A stretch of DNA of 64,000 nucleotides from JAABRB01 sp041617635 (lineage in GTDB: Bacteria; Pseudomonadota; Gammaproteobacteria; Burkholderiales; SG8-39). This document shows positions 17,501-24,886 of this stretch, one piece after another. Made by a program: the position numbers and the translations under genes. A model generated the notes under the pieces. It saw only the letters and a program-made list of their open reading frames with translations, made no database searches and was not told the origin of the DNA. Location of the stretch: assembly GCA_041617635.1 (NCBI GenBank), contig JBFJOO010000010.1:1-64000 (forward strand), given 5' to 3'. How positions within the stretch are numbered: the stretch's first letter is position 1; each line of letters starts with the position of its first letter.

Positions 17501-20161
17501 AAGGCGGCGGATCTGCCTTGCCTGCCTGTGATTCCAGACGATCACGACGTTGTCTTTGCCGCCCGAGGCGAGCGTCCGGCCGTCGCGGCTGAATGCCACG
17601 CTGGTGACGTCTCCGCGATGCCCTTCCAGGCGCGTGCTGCGCGGCGCTCGTTGCGACAGGGTCCACAGGCGCACCGTCCTGTCCCTGCTCCCGGAGGCAA
17701 GTGCACGACCATCCTTGCTGAATGCAATGCTGGTCACGTCTCCGGTGTGACCGCGCAAGGGTTTGCCAAATGGCTTCCGGTTCGCGACATCCCACAGCAT
17801 GACGCTGTCGTCCTTGCTGCCGGTCGCGAGCAGCTTGCCATCCGGACTGAATGCGACGGCACTCACATCCCCGCGATGCGCACGCAGTGGGCCGCCCAGC
17901 TTCGCACCCGAATCGACCTGCCACAGGATCACAGAATTGTCGGTGCTCGCCGATGCGAGCAGCCGGCCATCCGGCGAGAAAGCGACGCCGAGGATGTCGC
18001 CGCTATGCGCGCGGAGCGGCTCGAATTTCGGCCGCCCGGACACCGCGTCCCAGATGATCACGGTGTTGTCTCGACTGCCGGTTGCGAGCAGCTGTCCGTC
18101 CGGGCTGATCGCCACGCTCGTCACGCTACTCCGGTGTCCGCCACCGTCTGCCAGAGGGCCGAGGGATTGACCGGTTGCCAGGTTCCAAAGCTCGATCCCG
18201 CCTTTAGTTCTTTCGGTTGCGAGCAGCTCGCCGTCCGCGCTGAGCGTGGCGACCTGGGTGACCATTGGGCGGGCATCCGCGAGCGGCTCGGACTGGGCGT
18301 TGCGTGAATGCAGGTCCCACTTGATGACGCGCCGGTCGCTCCCCGCGGAGATCAGCCGCGTGCCGGTCCGGTCGAGCGAGAGGCTGACGACCGAGCTGGT
18401 GTGCCCGACTGCCGCCTCCTCGCTGAAAGTGGGCAACTTCCGCTCGACCAGCTCCTTGCCGAGCGCTTCGGCGAGGAACTCGCGCGATCGGGCGGAGTGC
18501 GCCATCGCATGGGCTTCGGCGCCGAGCAGCAAAGCGAGCGCCCGATCGTCCTTCAGCTCATACCCGGCCGTTCGCAGCAACGCCTCCTGCTGCAGCTCCG
18601 CCTTCTCGGCATCCGCCTTGAGCTGCACATACGCCAGCGTCCCGGCGACGGCAACGAAGAGTGCCGCGCTCGCCGCGATCGCGGCGTACCGGAGCCCCGT
18701 GCGGCGCTCGCTGGCGCGAATGAAGCGCGTGACGAGCTCGTGTCCGCCGCCGTACTGCTCGGCCCACGCGGCATTGTGCGCGTGATCCTTGCGCCACTCA
18801 TGCGCACGGCGTAGCGCCGTCCCGCGCAGCAGCTCCTCCTGCTCCTGCTCCCACCGGCGCGCACGCTGCAGGAGGTCGCGATAGATCTCGGCCGCCCGGG
18901 CTTCTGCGTCGGCCCAGACGTCGAGCGTCTCCCACTGGCTGATCAGGCTTTCATGACTGATGTCGAGCACCGTGTCGTCCTGCAGATCGATGCCGGCAGG
19001 CGGCGTCAGAAAGCTTCGGTCCGGGCGGCGGAATGCTTCGATGACAGGGTTGACCTCGGCAGGCTCCGCCTTCACCGCTCCGCACACGCGCCGATAGCGG
19101 GTCGGACGCCGGATGTCGCGCCGGTCCTGGCCGCGCTCGGTGAGCAGCCGGAACATGATCCGGGCGATCTCCCGCTGCTTGGAATCCTCGAGAGAGGCGA
19201 GCGCCTCGTCGGCATGATTCGAGAGTGCGTTGTGCAGTCCGCCGACTGCGTGATAGTCGTCGAGCGTGAGGACCTGCGGCTGCGCCGGATCTGCCTGGAC
19301 GCGCTCATCCACACGCTGCCAGACCCGCATGAGCACGTGTTGCATGAGCGGCAACTGGTCGGGGACGGGCCCTCCTTCCGGACTCCGCTCGACTTGGAGG
19401 CGCATGGTCTCCATGTCGTTGAGCAGCCGGTTGACGAGGCCCGGCTCGACATCCCCGCCAAACACCTGTGCTGGACGCTCGATGGCCGTGCGCCGCTGCT
19501 CGCGGGTGAGCCGCGGGACGAGAAACTGGCCGCGGTTCAGCGCCTCCGGCAACCCCTCGAAGAGCGCGCAGTCGCCGAGGAAGTCTGACCGCATCGTGAT
19601 GACCACGTAGACCGGTACCGCCGCGCGCGTCGCCTCGAGCAGCAGCGAGACGAACGCATCGGCGTCGGCGATGTCCCCCTCTTTGCGGTAGCGGAAAATC
19701 TCCTCGAACTGATCGACCAGGATGAGGAGATTCGTCTCCGGCGGCAGCGGCGTATCCTGCAGGATTTCATCGAGTGCGCGCGGACCGCGCCTCAATTCCG
19801 CGCGCAGCATGCCGACGGCGAGGTCGTTGTCCACGTCCGCGCCGCGCTCCTTGCCGAGCGCGAAAGGCTTGCTGAGCGCCACCGCAAGCCGGGTCAACGG
19901 ATCGCCCCCGGGGCGCATGTCGGCGACGCGCCAGCGCGCACCGGTTTTCGCCAGCAGTCCGGTCTCCAACGCGCCGATCATCCCGGTGCGCACCAGCGAA
20001 GACTTGCCGCACCCGGAGGTGCCGACCACCGCGACGAACCGGTGGTCGCCGAGCTTCTTGATCAGGTCGGTGACCAGGGTCTCGCGACCGAAGAAGATGT
20101 CGGTCTCGTTCGCCCGGAACGGGCGCAGGCCCGGGTAAGGGCAGAGACGCTCGGCTTCCAT
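14549..20161 (-). CDS. nSTAND1-type NTPase with TM segment and about 28 WD40 repeats
   Basis: This giant 1870-residue protein begins with CPYPGLRPF and FFGRE, hallmarks of the nSTAND1 NTPase family. Walker A is GTSGCGKSS (47-55) and Walker B is LLILVD (145-150) followed by QFEEIF. The NTPase and its helical extension run to about 480, a membrane segment lies at about 492-514, and WD40 repeats fill about 560-1825. I count roughly 28 blades, enough for four seven-bladed propellers. The C-terminus carries the ACNVAGRILTQEE motif common after such propellers. The start overlaps the stop of the TIR gene by one nucleotide (TGATG), so the two are co-translated. STAND proteins assemble on ligand sensing and switch on an effector, here presumably the TIR protein. 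Confidence 0.93.
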   Translation of the reverse strand: MEAERLCPYPGLRPFRANETDIFFGRETLVTDLIKKLGDHRFVAVVGTSGCGKSSLVRTGMIGALETGLLAKTGARWRVADMRPGGDPLTRLAVALSKPFALGKERGADVDNDLAVGMLRAELRRGPRALDEILQDTPLPPETNLLILVDQFEEIFRYRKEGDIADADAFVSLLLEATRAAVPVYVVITMRSDFLGDCALFEGLPEALNRGQFLVPRLTREQRRTAIERPAQVFGGDVEPGLVNRLLNDMETMRLQVERSPEGGPVPDQLPLMQHVLMRVWQRVDERVQADPAQPQVLTLDDYHAVGGLHNALSNHADEALASLEDSKQREIARIMFRLLTERGQDRRDIRRPTRYRRVCGAVKAEPAEVNPVIEAFRRPDRSFLTPPAGIDLQDDTVLDISHESLISQWETLDVWADAEARAAEIYRDLLQRARRWEQEQEELLRGTALRRAHEWRKDHAHNAAWAEQYGGGHELVTRFIRASERRTGLRYAAIAASAALFVAVAGTLAYVQLKADAEKAELQQEALLRTAGYELKDDRALALLLGAEAHAMAHSARSREFLAEALGKELVERKLPTFSEEAAVGHTSSVVSLSLDRTGTRLISAGSDRRVIKWDLHSRNAQSEPLADARPMVTQVATLSADGELLATERTKGGIELWNLATGQSLGPLADGGGHRSSVTSVAISPDGQLLATGSRDNTVIIWDAVSGRPKFEPLRAHSGDILGVAFSPDGRLLASASTDNSVILWQVDSGAKLGGPLRAHRGDVSAVAFSPDGKLLATGSKDDSVMLWDVANRKPFGKPLRGHTGDVTSIAFSKDGRALASGSRDRTVRLWTLSQRAPRSTRLEGHRGDVTSVAFSRDGRTLASGGKDNVVIVWNHRQARQIRRLSHPRDVEAVVFGQHGRTLVSNDSLGTVRLWDARTGRLRTTTEPLDGRGKGLSVAVAPARLAAATDKRVVVLDISRARLDQSIATIAARVPKVTAIALGPGNRAIATGTSEGSITVWDAETRTRQLELTGHRSRVTSLAFGPNGRRLASGSSDSSIILWDTEGGKRITGGSEERSGKDEALSEHGGSVRRLAFSPDGRTLASGSSDDRVLLWDVATGKPRLAPQKDPKSSDPTKKHRGDVLALAFSPDGALLASGSQDDTIVLWDVETGVSFESPLKGHAGDVTELLFHPDGHVLYSAGRDKKINVWRLTEHARAASDAAARQEPRAVGASAEADVDSSTRQLATLDGLPLAAHQGSPVSVSFDRTGRDILRLSADGVMRQPTTASALAGHSRPVFDVAFSPDGKWLASGARDKSIIVWNVASRKADGKPLTLDIPGRPAKKQDVYGLAFSPDGKVLASGTQDNLVVLWDLEARKPLFAPLKGHKNLVVRVAFSPDGKTVASASFDGTVWLWDAEKGVPNRKLVARGRVWDVAFSPQGNVLAWAGADDRVTLWDVAAGEKIRDLVGHTQDVLSIDYAPSGKLLASASKDRTVRIWDPTTGKPVATLEGHKNPVYSVAFSADGRRLASADNRGTILFWDAQTHQQLGQLGSGGPAHVFGLAFSPKGGVLASTNWKRNTVQLLDRKVIESLRSASQATGAGSEMRHLAISTDGKLLVVATNDSDVLVIDAASGVPVNTLAVKHAKPARVAAISADGRLIATGADDAVVRVWEATSAQPEVKLLLGHKGPVTSLAFAPDSQTLASGGEDRTAILWDSATGKPLHLPLVRHGGAVTSVAYSPSGEWLATGSTDRIVRILGLDAERPQARQLRGHHNWVTSLAFRDETTLISGGLDHKVLVWDLPTRSPIARLAQHKDAVSSIAVSPDGNRLASASLDGTILIWDVDATSWMERACNVAGRILTQEEKESFLHDADHADICSRIANSDE

Positions 20162-21669
20162 CAGCTGCCCGTCCGTTGCGCTACCCCGGCAAGGAAGGCC
20201 TCGAGGTCATCGCGAGCGAGGCCGTTGCGCCCGTCGAAGATGCGCATGCCCGGAAGCTTGTAGTTGATCTGCTCGAGCTTGTTCGGGTCGCCAGGCGATT
20301 CCGGCGGCGGCCCGACGTAGACTGCGAGGGTGCCGCCGAGCGGACGATCGCCGCGGATCTTGCGGAACTGGCGCAGCTGCCGCGCCACCCAGGGCGGCGT
20401 GATGTCGCCGAAGACGACGATCGAACCCTCGCATTCTTCGATGCTCGCGCTGAGCTCTTCGTCCACCTCCTTCGGGTCGCCGAGCCGCGGGCACCGGATG
20501 CACACGAGGTTGTGCTTGAGAATGAGCTGCTCGAGCTCCAGCGCGAGCGGATCATCGGACCGGTCGCAGTCCACGAACACGACCGGGGATTCCGGCCGCG
20601 GTTTCGCGACCAGCGCGGGGCGCTCGTACTCGCTGACGACGCGCTTCTTGAACTCCTCGAGCGCGCCGATCGAGAGCGTTGCTTTCCGCTCCAGCGTTTC
20701 GAGGAACGCGCGGTAGTCCGGGTGCGCGATCTCGCCGATCGGTCTTTGGGCGCCGTCATGCCATTGCAGGATGCATTTCTCCAGCTCGACGGCGCGGTCG
20801 TACTGCAGGCCGACGTAGCCGTGCGGCAGATCGGGCGCACCCCAGTGGTCCGGCGGCTCGTCGCCCAGAAGCTGGACGAACAGCTCGCATTTCTGCAGGT
20901 CCGCATCAAGCGCTTCCTGGAACCGCTCCGGGCTGACGGGATACCTGAACGAGGGCAGCACGGGAATGCGCGACTGGTCGAGAAAGCGTCGAACGTCATC
21001 CCGCGCCGCGCGCAGATCGTGGGCGTATTCGGCCAGGAAGACGGGCTTCTTGCCAAGCGCCAGGGCGGGCGCACGGCCTTCGGGTGACTCCTTGTCCGAC
21101 GCTGCTTTGGCCATCAGCCTCAGCTTCTTGGCGAGCGCGTGGACCAAATCGTTGAAGTTTGCCGCATACGCGTGCACCTCCTGCGGCAGCCCAGCGTCGT
21201 GCATCCGGCGGGCAGACACGGCGAGGCCTTCCTTGGTCCAGAACTTGTACCCGATCAGCTCTCTCAGCTCGTCTGGTCGCTCCTCGCGCTCGAGCTCGTC
21301 GAGCTCGACGACGAAGACTTCAGAGTCGGCTGTCGATCGCGTGCGATTCCTGACCAGCCGCAGGAACGTCTCCTTCTCGCGGCGGCACCACTCGGACGCC
21401 ACATAACCGGGCGAGAGCACGATGACGATGGAGGCGGTCTTCTCCAGCGCGCTCACGAGCGTCGGCGTGATCGGCATGTTTCCGCCGAGCTTGTGATCTG
21501 ACCAGAGCTCGAAGTTGTCTGGCCGTCCGAGCTTCATCGCAAGCCCTTTGCCGAGCTTGTCGATGAAGTAGCTGACCCAGGGGTGCTTCTCGCCTGGCAG
21601 CGGCTCGTCGTCAACATGCGCGTAGCTCACGAACACGTCGTGCTCGTAGCCGGGGACGAAAGCAGTCAT
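20161..21669 (-). CDS. TIR-domain protein with two further TIR/SEFIR-like segments
   Basis: The 502-residue protein starts at the ATG at 21669, with GGGAG 7 nt upstream. Residues 10-150 form a TIR domain: HDVFVSYAHVDD, then a beta strand IVIVLSPGYV followed by SEWCRREKE, where E98 matches the catalytic glutamate of NAD-cleaving TIR domains. Two later blocks look like diverged Rossmann/TIR-type folds: about 205-300 (PVFLAEYAHDL ... CELFVQLLGDEP) and about 365-480 (PVVFVDCDR ... GSIVVFGDITPPW). There is no signal peptide or TM. Translational coupling to the STAND-WD40 gene indicates an effector and sensor pair. Likely action, by inference: NAD+ depletion or a signal nucleotide when the partner is triggered. 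Confidence 0.88.
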   Translation of the reverse strand: MTAFVPGYEHDVFVSYAHVDDEPLPGEKHPWVSYFIDKLGKGLAMKLGRPDNFELWSDHKLGGNMPITPTLVSALEKTASIVIVLSPGYVASEWCRREKETFLRLVRNRTRSTADSEVFVVELDELEREERPDELRELIGYKFWTKEGLAVSARRMHDAGLPQEVHAYAANFNDLVHALAKKLRLMAKAASDKESPEGRAPALALGKKPVFLAEYAHDLRAARDDVRRFLDQSRIPVLPSFRYPVSPERFQEALDADLQKCELFVQLLGDEPPDHWGAPDLPHGYVGLQYDRAVELEKCILQWHDGAQRPIGEIAHPDYRAFLETLERKATLSIGALEEFKKRVVSEYERPALVAKPRPESPVVFVDCDRSDDPLALELEQLILKHNLVCIRCPRLGDPKEVDEELSASIEECEGSIVVFGDITPPWVARQLRQFRKIRGDRPLGGTLAVYVGPPPESPGDPNKLEQINYKLPGMRIFDGRNGLARDDLEAFLAGVAQRTGS

Positions 21670-22005
21670 CGTTTTCTCCCGGTTCTCTTGGCGCAATCAC
21701 GCCGCATCATCGTGTTCAACTCAGTTGCTGCAGGCGCCAGGAGCGCGACGCGCAACCGTCACAGTTGTATGAAAGTATAGAGCATTCAATCGCCTTTGTA
21801 CCCTCTGCGTGCCTGCGCCGGACGCGCACCCCGCGGACAGCCGTGGCACCGTGTTCGCTGCGTCAAGCGGAAAGAGATCGGAAGCGAGCAGGTTGCCGCA
21901 AAATCGCCGCATCGGGCGTTGCTCGCGGGCCAGGGTCGGCGGTACGCTTGATCGGATGTTCTCGCGACACGCCTGCACGTCGAGCCTCCGCCGCGCTCCT
22001 CGACC
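21670..22005. other. Intergenic region between divergent TIR and mgtC genes
   Basis: This 336-bp stretch has no convincing gene. It separates the divergent TIR-STAND operon (minus) and the MgtC gene (plus), so it should contain both promoters. The part near 21765-21800 is unusually AT-rich for this genome. Confidence 0.6.
21774..21802 (-). promoter_or_regulatory. Candidate sigma-70 promoter for the TIR-STAND operon
   Basis: Read on the minus strand there is a TATACT -10 (21774-21779, five of six to consensus) and, 17 nt upstream, a weak GGTACA -35 (21797-21802, three of six). It would give a leader of about 100 nt before the TIR ATG. The weak -35 fits either low basal expression or activator dependence. 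Confidence 0.3.
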
Positions 22006-22713
22006 ATGAACGGCTGGGGCGTCGACGCCGTTCATCTGGAGATCGCGTTGCGCCTCGTCGTGGCGCTCGCGATCGGCGGGCTGATCGGCCTGGAGCGCAG
22101 CTATCACGGCCGCCCCGCGGGATTTCGCACTCACGCGCTGGTTTGCCTCTCGACCAGTTTGCTGATGCTCATCACCGTGTACGAAGCGCGCTGGTTCCCG
22201 ACCGACGCTGGCGGCCGCGTGACGATCGACCCGACCCGGATGGCGCAAGGGATCATGACCGGCATCGGCTTCCTGGGCGCCGGCGCGATCATCAAAGAGG
22301 GGCTTTCGGTACGGGGACTCACCACCGCCGCGTCCATCTGGATCACCGCGGCCATCGGCATCCTGGTCGGCATCGGCTTCTACCTCCCGGCGCTGCTCGC
22401 GAGCGCACTCACGCTCGGCGCCCTGTCGGGATTTCGCTGGATTGAAAGCAAGATCCCCGCTCAGTTCTACGCGCACTTCACGGTGCGCTTCGGAACGGCG
22501 GAGCGGATGTCCGAGCCGGAGCTGCGCCGGCTGGTCGCCGAGCACGGGTTCACCATCGCCAACTTGAGCTACCGGCTCGATACCGACGCGAATTTCTTCG
22601 AGTACCGGATGGTGATCCGCACGGCGCGCGCCGACAACGCACGCGCCCTCACCGACACGCTGAGCCAGCTCGTTGCGGTCAAGGAATTCCGCATCGCCCC
22701 GACGGGCGACTGA
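22006..22713 (+). CDS. MgtC/SapB family membrane protein
   Basis: The 235-residue protein has four to five TM segments in the first 150 residues, including the family hallmark TGIGFLGAGAI (about 84-94), RLVVALAIGGLIGLERS near the start and a GLTTAASIWITAAIG helix. A soluble C-terminal domain (about 150-235) has an ACT-like alternation, as in full-length MgtC proteins. It acts in the inner membrane. Family members modulate the F-ATPase, Mg2+ or phosphate homeostasis, and the exact role here is unknown. It is transcribed alone, divergent from the TIR-STAND operon. Confidence 0.87.
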   Translation: MNGWGVDAVHLEIALRLVVALAIGGLIGLERSYHGRPAGFRTHALVCLSTSLLMLITVYEARWFPTDAGGRVTIDPTRMAQGIMTGIGFLGAGAIIKEGLSVRGLTTAASIWITAAIGILVGIGFYLPALLASALTLGALSGFRWIESKIPAQFYAHFTVRFGTAERMSEPELRRLVAEHGFTIANLSYRLDTDANFFEYRMVIRTARADNARALTDTLSQLVAVKEFRIAPTGD

Positions 22714-22882
22714 CCCGCATCGGGATTCGCGGGTCGAGACCCGTTGCGACGCGAGTGCCGCCGCCGTCCGGCCGGAGCCGGCACGGTCGCTTTTCGTGTA
22801 AGCAACCACGTGATGAGTTGGCAGTTGTTCGGTCGCCTTTTGCTCGTACAATACGTCGGCACATCATTGGCGAAACTGAAAC

Positions 22883-23974
22883 GTGCCGTTCAAACCACGT
22901 GATCCACGGGCTCACGCGCTCTCGGGGTCCCCCGACACGGCGGCGGTGAAGCGCCGCGCGCTCGAGCTCGGCGCCGACCTCGCCGGCGTCGCGTCCGCCG
23001 CCACACTGAACGCATTCCCGCCCGATCCGCGGTGGCCGCAGACCCCCGATCGCATCTCGCCGTACGTCAAGAGCGTGATCGTCCTGGTGCAGCGCATCCC
23101 GGCCGGCGCGTTTCGCGCCAAGACCAACGTCCCGGTGCAGTACATGGACATGCTGGTGCTGCGCAAGATGGACAAGATCGCCTACCGGCTCGCCGACGAG
23201 CTGGAACGGCTCGGCTACCCGAGCTTCGTCACCGCGGCGCAGGAAACCGACTGGAATTACAAGCGCGCCTCCTACGGCCGGCTTTCCACGCGCCATCTGG
23301 GGGTGGAGGCAGGCCTCGGCACGCTCGGTCTGGAAGTGAACATCCTCACGCCCGAGTTCGGTCCGCGCGTCTACCTCACGGGCGTGCTCACCGAGCTCGA
23401 GCTCGCGCCCGATCCGCGCATCACCGAGCAGGTCTGCATCGGCGAATCGTGCAGCCGCTGCCTGCACGCCTGCCCGCCGAACGCGGTGCTCCACTGGAAC
23501 ATCGACAAGCGCGGCTGCGCCACCGAGGCCCAGGAGTTCGGCTTCATGACGATGCTCGGGTTCATGGCGCGCGTCATCGACGCCCCGGCCGAAGCACGCC
23601 CGCAGATGCTGAAGACCCGTGACCTCTTCGGATTCTGGCAGGGGCTGCTGCGCGTCGTGGGCTCGTTCGGCGACTGCCCCAGGTGCCTCGCCGTGTGCCC
23701 GGTGGGCAACGATTACCATGCGCACCTCGCCGAGCTCCACAAGGAGATTCCCGAGAAGACGCCCGAGAAGGTGTCGATCGCGAAGCGCTTCAAGGAAGCG
23801 CGCGCGGCAGGCGAGCCGGTGTCCGGACTCTCGGAATGGAACGTGCGCTGGGTCGGCCCGGACGGCTACCAGGGGATCGTCGCGCGCCAGCTCAAGGAGT
23901 TCAGGCAGCGCCAGAAGGAAATGACGGGAGAACTACCGCGTGCAGATCTACCGGAAACCGCTCGCGGCGAGTGA
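22883..23974 (+). CDS. QueG/reductive-dehalogenase-like double 4Fe-4S protein (1)
   Basis: The 363-residue protein contains two ferredoxin-type cluster motifs: C-x4-C-x2-C-x3-CP (CIGESCSRCLHACP, about 190-203) and C-x2-C-x3-CP (CPRCLAVCP, about 265-273). The preceding GLGTLGLEVNILTPEFGPRV block (about 145-165) is shared by epoxyqueuosine reductase and reductive dehalogenases, where this region helps bind the corrinoid. It lacks the Tat signal of respiratory dehalogenases and should be cytoplasmic. The start is GTG at 22883 and the Shine-Dalgarno is weak. It overlaps the next, paralogous gene by 35 nt. True QueG is unlikely given the pairing with a paralogue and a CoA-ligase-like gene. Confidence 0.72.
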   Translation: MPFKPRDPRAHALSGSPDTAAVKRRALELGADLAGVASAATLNAFPPDPRWPQTPDRISPYVKSVIVLVQRIPAGAFRAKTNVPVQYMDMLVLRKMDKIAYRLADELERLGYPSFVTAAQETDWNYKRASYGRLSTRHLGVEAGLGTLGLEVNILTPEFGPRVYLTGVLTELELAPDPRITEQVCIGESCSRCLHACPPNAVLHWNIDKRGCATEAQEFGFMTMLGFMARVIDAPAEARPQMLKTRDLFGFWQGLLRVVGSFGDCPRCLAVCPVGNDYHAHLAELHKEIPEKTPEKVSIAKRFKEARAAGEPVSGLSEWNVRWVGPDGYQGIVARQLKEFRQRQKEMTGELPRADLPETARGE

Positions 23975-24884
23975 CGTCAAGGCGAAGGCCCGCGAGCTCG
24001 GCGCCGATCTCGTCGGCATCGCCGACGGCGCAGCGCTCGACACCTCGCACATCACCGATCTCGACGGCGGACGGATCATCGTCCTCGCCAAGCGGCTGAG
24101 CGAGGGCGTCGCGCGCATCCGGCAGTGGGACGACCGGCACAAGTACTACAACGACGAGCTCACCCTCACGCACCTCGAGGAGACCTCGCTCGACCTCGTC
24201 TACTGGCTCGAAGACTGCGGCTATCCCGCGATCATCGTGCCGCCGACGCACGTGGATCCCACCCGCTACCGCGACGATCCGGGCGAGCACATCGAGCCGC
24301 TGCTGTCCCTGACACATGCCGCTGTCGCGGCCGGATTGGGCACGCTCGGCCTCAACCTCCAGCTCCTCACACCCGAGCACGGTCCGCGGGTTTTGCTGAC
24401 GGCGGTTCTGTGCTCCGTCGACGTCGAATGCGATCGACCGATGACCGAAGCGCTGTGCCGCGGCCCGTCCTGCGGCCGCTGCCTCAAGACCTGTCCGGCG
24501 GACGCCGTGCAGCACTGGGGGCGCGACTGGCCGGCGTGCGACCGGTACCGCTCGCCGCACGGCTTCGCCCAGCTCACCGAGCATCTCGATCGCATCATCA
24601 GCGAGACGGCGCCGGACGCCCGCAAGCAGCTGCTGCGATCCGAGCAGAGCTTCAACCTGTGGCAGAGTATCCTGCGCGGCTCCGGCGTGATCACGGGCTG
24701 CCGGCGCTGCGCCGACGTCTGTCCGGTCGGGGCGGACTACGAATCGATGCTGGCGGATGCCCTCGATGAGATTCCGGAGAACACGCCGCAGAAGGAAGCG
24801 CGCATCGTCCTCATGAGCAAGGATCCCGAGTCCGGCGCCTACGTATCGCAACAGCGCTGGATCGGCATCCTGAAGAAGGACTGA
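23940..24884 (+). CDS. QueG/reductive-dehalogenase-like double 4Fe-4S protein (2)
   Basis: This 314-residue paralogue of the preceding protein has the same plan: an N-terminal ARELGADLVGIAD strand, the GLGTLGLNLQLLTPEHGPRV block (about 130-150), C-x4-C-x2-C-x3-CP (CRGPSCGRCLKTCP) and CRRCADVCP. The start is GTG at 23940, inside the 3' end of the upstream gene (35-nt overlap), and its stop is 2 nt before the next start, so the three genes are clearly one operon. Duplication followed by divergence suggests a two-subunit enzyme or two steps of one reductive pathway. Substrate unknown. Confidence 0.72.
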   Translation: MQIYRKPLAASDVKAKARELGADLVGIADGAALDTSHITDLDGGRIIVLAKRLSEGVARIRQWDDRHKYYNDELTLTHLEETSLDLVYWLEDCGYPAIIVPPTHVDPTRYRDDPGEHIEPLLSLTHAAVAAGLGTLGLNLQLLTPEHGPRVLLTAVLCSVDVECDRPMTEALCRGPSCGRCLKTCPADAVQHWGRDWPACDRYRSPHGFAQLTEHLDRIISETAPDARKQLLRSEQSFNLWQSILRGSGVITGCRRCADVCPVGADYESMLADALDEIPENTPQKEARIVLMSKDPESGAYVSQQRWIGILKKD

Positions 24885-24886
24885 CC

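Noticed and set aside
21844..21858. TGGCACC-GTGT-TCGC as a sigma-54 promoter for mgtC
   Set aside because: The -12 element is TCGC rather than TTGC and the leader would be about 136 nt. It may be chance in GC-rich DNA.
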